Below are positions 60,368 to 64,000 of a DNA stretch of 64,000 nt, in pieces (the stretch's first letter is position 1; every line of letters starts with the position of its first letter). Both the position numbers and the translations under genes were made by a program. Source of the DNA: Blastococcus xanthinilyticus (GTDB lineage Bacteria; Actinomycetota; Actinomycetes; Mycobacteriales; Geodermatophilaceae); contig NZ_VNHW01000008.1 of the NCBI RefSeq assembly GCF_008124835.1, forward strand, positions 170,865 through 234,864, in the 5' to 3' direction. The notes below the pieces were generated by a model. The model saw nothing but the letters and a program-made list of their open reading frames with translations. It did no database searches and was not told where the DNA came from.

Positions 60368-60802
60368 GTGCCCGGCGCCGTCGAGGAGAGCAACCGGCGG
60401 CTGCTGCGCGCGCGGGACGCCATGGACCGCCGCTTCGCCGAGCCGCTCGACGTCCCGACGCTCGCCCGCATCGCCCACGTGTCGGAGGCGCACTTCATCC
60501 GCACCTTCCGCGCCGCCTTCGGCGAGACGCCGCACCGCTACCTGCAGCGGCGCCGGGTGGAGCGGGCCATGTTCCTGCTGCGCTGCACCGAGCGCAGCGT
60601 GACCGAGATCTGCATGGACGTCGGCTTCAGCAGCCTGGGCACGTTCAGCCGGGTGTTCCGCGACGTCGTCGGCGAGCCGCCGAGCGCCCACCGGCGGCGT
60701 GGCCCGCTGCCGCCGGTGCCCACCTGCTTCGCGATGGCCTGGGCCCGGCCGGCGACGGATCGAGCAGTTCCGGAGAAGCGTCCGGAGCGGCTCCGTCCCT
60801 AG
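60368..60802 (+). CDS. AraC family transcriptional regulator (DNA-binding domain only)
   Basis: A 144-residue protein that is almost only an AraC/XylS DNA-binding domain: first helix-turn-helix LDVPTLARIAHVSEAHFIRT, family signature FGETPHRYLQRRRVERAMFLL, and second helix-turn-helix VTEICMDVGFSSLGTFSRVFR. GTG 60368 starts it; an in-frame upstream extension looks non-coding. It lies 10 bases before a VOC gene, which it may control or be co-transcribed with; small AraC-VOC pairs are common in actinobacteria. Confidence 0.88.
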   Translation: MPGAVEESNRRLLRARDAMDRRFAEPLDVPTLARIAHVSEAHFIRTFRAAFGETPHRYLQRRRVERAMFLLRCTERSVTEICMDVGFSSLGTFSRVFRDVVGEPPSAHRRRGPLPPVPTCFAMAWARPATDRAVPEKRPERLRP

Positions 60803-60812
60803 CGTTCCGCCC

Positions 60813-61226
60813 ATGCTGAAGACCATCTCCATCACCCAGATCTACGTCCCCGACCAGGACGCCGCCCTCGACTTCTACGTCGGCAAGCTCGGCTTCGAGG
60901 TGCAGACCGACATGGACTTCGGGCCGATGCGGTTCCTGACCGTCGCCCTGCCCACCGACCCGGGGCACGCGGTGCTCCTGGAGAAGCCCGGCGCGCCCTC
61001 GATGAGCGAGGAGACGGCCGCCCAGGTGCGCGAGCTGGTGAGCAAGGGCGCCTCCGGCGGGCACCTCTTCTTCACCTGCGACGACGCGTGGAAGACCCAC
61101 GCCGAGCTGCGCGAGCGCGGGGTGGAGGTGACGGAGGAGCCGGTCGACCGCGGCTACGGGATCGACTTCGGGCTCCGCGACCCGTTCGGCAACCACGTGC
61201 GCGTCGCGCAGCTGACGCAGGGCTGA
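60813..61226 (+). CDS. VOC family protein
   Basis: A 137-residue VOC protein: ITQIYVPDQDAALDFYVGKLGFEV at the N-terminus (here in two parts, about 6-29), RFLTVALP, and a C-terminal FGLRDPFGNHVRVAQ with the usual metal-side Glu position occupied by a non-Glu residue. A TAGCGT box seven bases before the ATG suggests leaderless expression. It follows the AraC gene by 10 bases. Function likely detoxification or antibiotic-resistance-like, not proven. The tRNA gene follows after about 100 bases. Confidence 0.87.
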   Translation: MLKTISITQIYVPDQDAALDFYVGKLGFEVQTDMDFGPMRFLTVALPTDPGHAVLLEKPGAPSMSEETAAQVRELVSKGASGGHLFFTCDDAWKTHAELRERGVEVTEEPVDRGYGIDFGLRDPFGNHVRVAQLTQG

Positions 61227-61332
61227 GCGCCGGTCCGCCGCGTCCGGTGCGCCGCCGACCCCCTGCGTCGGTCCCGCCGGGCAGGGCTGTACAGTCGTTC
61301 CCGGCTCGGACACACCAGACCGGGCCGGGTTC

Positions 61333-61405
61333 GGGGCTGTGGCGCAGCTGGTAGCGCACCACACTGGCAGTGTGGGGGTCAGGGGTTCGAGTCCCCTCAG
61401 CTCCA
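61333..61405 (+). tRNA. tRNA-Ala (anticodon GGC)
   Basis: A 73-base tRNA: acceptor GGGGCTG/CAGCTCC, D arm GGCGCAGCTGGTAGCGC, anticodon arm CCACA-CTGGCAG-TGTGG with anticodon GGC (alanine), T arm AGGGGTTCGAGTCCCCT, discriminator A. The CCA end is not encoded. The integrase gene beginning 80 bases downstream strongly suggests the 3' part of this tRNA is the attachment site of a mobile element. Confidence 0.96.
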
Positions 61406-61484
61406 CCCCGATGACCAGGCCGTTCTCCTTCTGGGGGAGCGGCCTGAGTCGTTTCTGGTGCCAGCGTGGTGGCCACTGGAGCCG

Positions 61485-62696
61485 CTACGGTGCCGGCGGT
61501 CCCCACAGTGCGTTGCCCATTCGGTCGGCGGCGTCGCGGCCGAGGGCGGGCAGAACGTGGCTGTAGGTGTCCGTGGTGGTTCGCATCTGTGCGTGGCCGA
61601 GCACCTCCATGACGACCCGTGGGTGCACCCCCTCGGACAGCAGCAGCGTCGCTGCCGTGTGCCGGCCGTCGTGCAGGCGCACGTCCCGCACACCTGCCTC
61701 ATGCAGGAGGGCCTTCCATGCCTGCCAGTCCGACTTTCGCTCGATCGGCCGCCCGTTGGCCTGCGCGAAGACGAGGTCGTCGTCCTCCCAGAGGGAACCG
61801 GCGGTAATGCGCTCCTCAAGTTGGGCCGATCGATGGGTGCGGAGTGCCTCGACGAGTTGGTTCGGCAGGGCCAGCGTGCGCCGGCTGCGCTCGGCCTTTG
61901 GTTCCTCGTAGACGAGGCCTTGCCCGGCGACGCGGTGAATGCCGCGCCGGACGGTGAGTGTGCCCTCGTCCAGGTTGACGTCTGCCCAGCACAGGCCGAG
62001 AGCCTCCGACTGTCGAAGCCCTACGGCCAGCGCGACGGTCCACCGCGCGGCGTTGCGGTGTGCGCCTGCGGCCGCCATCACTCGCCTCGCCTCATCCGCG
62101 CTGAGGGGCAGCGCGGTCTGCGGCCGCTTGACTGTGGGTGGATCGACCAAGGTGGCCACGTTGCGCCCGACCTTGCCGCGCTGAGAGGCAACCTTCAGTG
62201 CGCGGGACAGCACACGATGCCCGCGCAGGATGGAGGCCGGGCTCAGCCCCTTGTCGGCCAGCGCGGCGTAGAGGCGCTCCAGGTGCTCCGGCTGAAGCCG
62301 GTCGAGCCGGTGGTGTCCAATGCCCGGCGTCAGGTGTAGCCGGACAGTGCTGCGATAGCTCTCCAGCGTCCTGGCTCGGACCTTGCGGGCTGCGATGTTG
62401 TCGAGCCAGTGGTTCAGCCATTCGGCGACGAGGAGAGCCCGGCCGGCTGCTTCGACGAAGCCGGCGTCACGCTTGGCCTCGATGGCCCGGACCTTAGCTA
62501 CGACGTCCACGCGCCTCGCCCCTGAGACGTGCCGTCGGTCCCGTCGGCCGTTCTCCTTCTTGCCCATCGAGACGAAGCCGTGCCACCGACCGTCTTCATC
62601 CTGATAGATCGACGATTCGCCGCTGGCACGCTTCCTGGTCTCCGGCGCTTTCCGACGCCCCGGGGTCGTGCCGCCTTGTTCCTCGACGTTCGTCAT
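61485..62696 (-). CDS. int: tyrosine recombinase/integrase of a mobile element
   Basis: A 403-residue site-specific recombinase. An N-terminal SAM-like/AP2-type arm-binding part (SIYQDEDGRWHGFVSMGKK near 29-47), a core-binding domain (ARTLESYRSTVRLHLTPGIG) and the catalytic domain with Arg in GLRQSEALG (near 225), HDGRHTAATL (near 340), GHAQMRTT (near 363) and the nucleophile Tyr in DTYSHVLP (near 375): the full R-K-HxxR-H-Y set. Codon use is visibly less GC-biased than in neighbours. It points towards the tRNA-Ala gene, as in pSAM2-like elements, with xis just upstream. Confidence 0.93.
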   Translation of the reverse strand: MTNVEEQGGTTPGRRKAPETRKRASGESSIYQDEDGRWHGFVSMGKKENGRRDRRHVSGARRVDVVAKVRAIEAKRDAGFVEAAGRALLVAEWLNHWLDNIAARKVRARTLESYRSTVRLHLTPGIGHHRLDRLQPEHLERLYAALADKGLSPASILRGHRVLSRALKVASQRGKVGRNVATLVDPPTVKRPQTALPLSADEARRVMAAAGAHRNAARWTVALAVGLRQSEALGLCWADVNLDEGTLTVRRGIHRVAGQGLVYEEPKAERSRRTLALPNQLVEALRTHRSAQLEERITAGSLWEDDDLVFAQANGRPIERKSDWQAWKALLHEAGVRDVRLHDGRHTAATLLLSEGVHPRVVMEVLGHAQMRTTTDTYSHVLPALGRDAADRMGNALWGPPAP

Positions 62697-62767
62697 CGAT
62701 CGCTCCTTGCGTGGCCGGCGTCGAGTGTCGCCGTGTGCACTGACACCGGGAATTGGTAATGCACAGG

Positions 62768-63073
62768 TCAGGCCGGCTCCCCCGGTTGGGGGTCGAACTC
62801 GAACAAGGCGCGCTGGTTCGTGGTAGTCCGCCGGTTCCCACCTGGTCGAGGAGAGGCACTGGATGGGGGAGCTTCGAGCCGCCGGACGTAGCGTTCGAGC
62901 TCCGCGCGGGAGATCCGGCAGCTGCGGCCGATGTGCACGGGGAGCAGGACGCCGGCCTTCATCAAGGCGTAGACGGTGGTGCGGCCGACTCGGAGGACCC
63001 GGGCGGCCTCTTCGGGCGTTAGAAGCAGCTGGTCGCTGGACAGCAGCTCCTGAGGTCGCTGCGCATCAACCAT
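62768..63073 (-). CDS. xis: excisionase-like helix-turn-helix protein
   Basis: A 101-residue protein with a MerR/Xis-type winged helix: LTPEEAARVLRVGRTTVYALMK (in two helices about 18-39) and PVHIGRSCRISRAELERYV. This is the DNA-binding excisionase that usually accompanies a tyrosine integrase. GGAGGAGG lies just before the ATG. It is 71 bases upstream of int on the same strand, the standard xis-int order of actinobacterial integrative elements. The C-terminal 35 residues are polar and not conserved. Confidence 0.87.
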   Translation of the reverse strand: MVDAQRPQELLSSDQLLLTPEEAARVLRVGRTTVYALMKAGVLLPVHIGRSCRISRAELERYVRRLEAPPSSASPRPGGNRRTTTNQRALFEFDPQPGEPA

Positions 63074-64000
63074 GGCGGCCTCCTCCTCAGGCGTCCGGTC
63101 TCGCTCGCCGGCGTTCGATGCGGCACGCCTACCTGGAAAGGCGTCGTTCGCGCCGGATTGGTGACAGTGCAACGGCGATCTCCTGTTCGTCTCCGGTTCT
63201 CCTGCAGTGAAGGGCCCCATCGCCTGAGGCCGACATCCTCAGAGTTCTCGTCCACCCGGTGCTTTCCCGCGTGTCTCCAGTCCTGCTCCTGTATGTCGAG
63301 CGCTGCGGCGGGCCATGCGGTCGTAGGCGCTCGGGCAGGTTGGCGATGCGCAACGCGGGCATCGTCGGGCCGGGCGCGCCTGGGTCCGCATGGCCCGGGG
63401 CTCGGCGTGCTGGCGGACTTCGCGAGCCCGGCCACGGAGTGGGCGCATGAGGTCCGACCGTCTGAGGTTGACGACCACCATCCGGCCGTGTTGAGCGGCC
63501 AGGAGGTGACGCCGGCGCCCGGGTTGCGCGCAACGTGGCCGCCTTGCGGATCCGCCGTCCCAGAAGACAGGGGACCAGGGTCGGTCTAGCCCACACGACT
63601 TCTGGCCGGTGTTCAGGAGTCGAGCGGGTGTTATCCCACCGGACGGAGCTTCCCGGACTCGTCCGCGCCCATGGCAGCGACGCGTCCTCGGCAAGGTCAT
63701 CGTCGCGGCAGCGCGATGTCACCCCTCACCGTGGCCTCCACGCGGCGGCCGCGCTGGCGGACAGACACCGAGAACTACTCGGGATCCTTTCCTCTTGGCT
63801 ACAGCCGCAAGGTCCACTGCACAAGCTCGGGCACTCGCCCGCGGATGGCCTTCGCTCCCCAAATCAGATGCCGAACCGGAATAGGTCATGAAGCGACACA
63901 CCTCATGCATTGATGGAATCGGGCTCCCGTAACCGGTCCCTCCCGGGCAGGCTGCGGGGCACGGACGCCGGGTCCGGGGCGGTCTGACTCCCACATTTGC
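63074..64000. other. body of the integrated element: no convincing gene
   Basis: Over 900 bases follow xis towards the window end without a reading frame I would call a gene. Several frames on both strands are open but give Arg/Pro/Ser-rich, low-complexity proteins without recognisable motifs. The composition is less GC-rich than the chromosome part, fitting foreign DNA. It may hold decayed replication or transfer genes, as in pSAM2-type elements; this is a guess. No second copy of the tRNA 3' end was seen, so the far end of the element is outside the window. Confidence 0.4.

Noticed and set aside
63129..63722. Several overlapping frames on both strands in the element tail
   Set aside because: Compositions are Arg/Pro/Ser-rich, starts lack ribosome-binding sites and no family motif is visible.
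61406..64000. Second copy of the tRNA-Ala 3' end (att site)
   Set aside because: Searched by eye for the T-arm/acceptor sequence downstream of the tRNA; none found inside the window.

Overview
The window is very GC-rich, densely packed DNA from an actinobacterium. An F420-type oxidoreductase, a SigC/SigE-type set of sigma factors, a c-di-AMP riboswitch ahead of a LysM protein, a MetP/MetS transporter and several FadD/acyl-CoA dehydrogenase genes all fit. The RecBCD set and general gene style suggest the Geodermatophilaceae (Blastococcus/Geodermatophilus/Modestobacter-like); this placement is inference. Genes often overlap by 4 bases (GTGA or ATGA), and many starts lie 6-7 bases after a TANNNT box, suggesting widespread leaderless transcription.

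Left part (1-13.5 kb): the end of an amidohydrolase, two tandem VOC proteins, a two-domain GNAT acetyltransferase, an SCO6745-family protein, a carboxymuconolactone-decarboxylase-like protein, a CorA metal transporter, and a translationally coupled recC-recB-recD operon. The transfer-messenger RNA gene ssrA follows, closed by a perfect palindromic terminator. In ssrA the usual resume codon is not in frame with the ALAA end of the tag.

13.5-19 kb is an accessory-looking stretch behind ssrA: four small unknown genes, an overlapping pair made of a PD-(D/E)XK nuclease and an unknown partner, a small membrane protein, and a SigE-family sigma factor with a membrane-anchored partner. 19-30 kb holds the metP-metS-thioesterase operon, a lipoprotein serpin coupled to a DUF2207 protein, a 93-bp tandem repeat carrying terminator-like hairpins, a potassium channel, an acyl-CoA synthetase, a patatin lipase, and a divergent F420 reductase/MarR pair.

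30-45 kb: a secreted glycerophosphodiesterase; a TetR-controlled fatty-acid module (fadD, tetR, two acyl-CoA dehydrogenases, an enoyl-CoA hydratase); a MarR/YceI divergent pair; a MauE-DsbA redox pair; typA/bipA; a LysM protein under a c-di-AMP riboswitch; a DUF5994 protein; an epimerase; and a TSUP sulfur-anion exporter preceded by a tiny cysteine-rich leader peptide. 45-53 kb: a Pit phosphate transporter with its DUF47 partner, then a SigC sigma factor divergent from a copper operon (zinc-finger anti-sigma, CopC-CopD, YcnI, SCO, membrane protein).

53-57 kb holds the most intriguing metabolic locus: a coupled operon of mannitol-dehydrogenase-family enzyme, HAD phosphatase, CDP-glycerol-glycerophosphotransferase-like enzyme and sugar nucleotidyltransferase. 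I read it as a candidate pathway for a polyol-phosphate cell-surface polymer. It is divergent from an M23 cell-wall peptidase. The right end has PhzF, NUDIX, AraC and VOC genes, then tRNA-Ala(GGC) with a tyrosine integrase and excisionase beside it: one end of an integrated mobile element that continues past the window.
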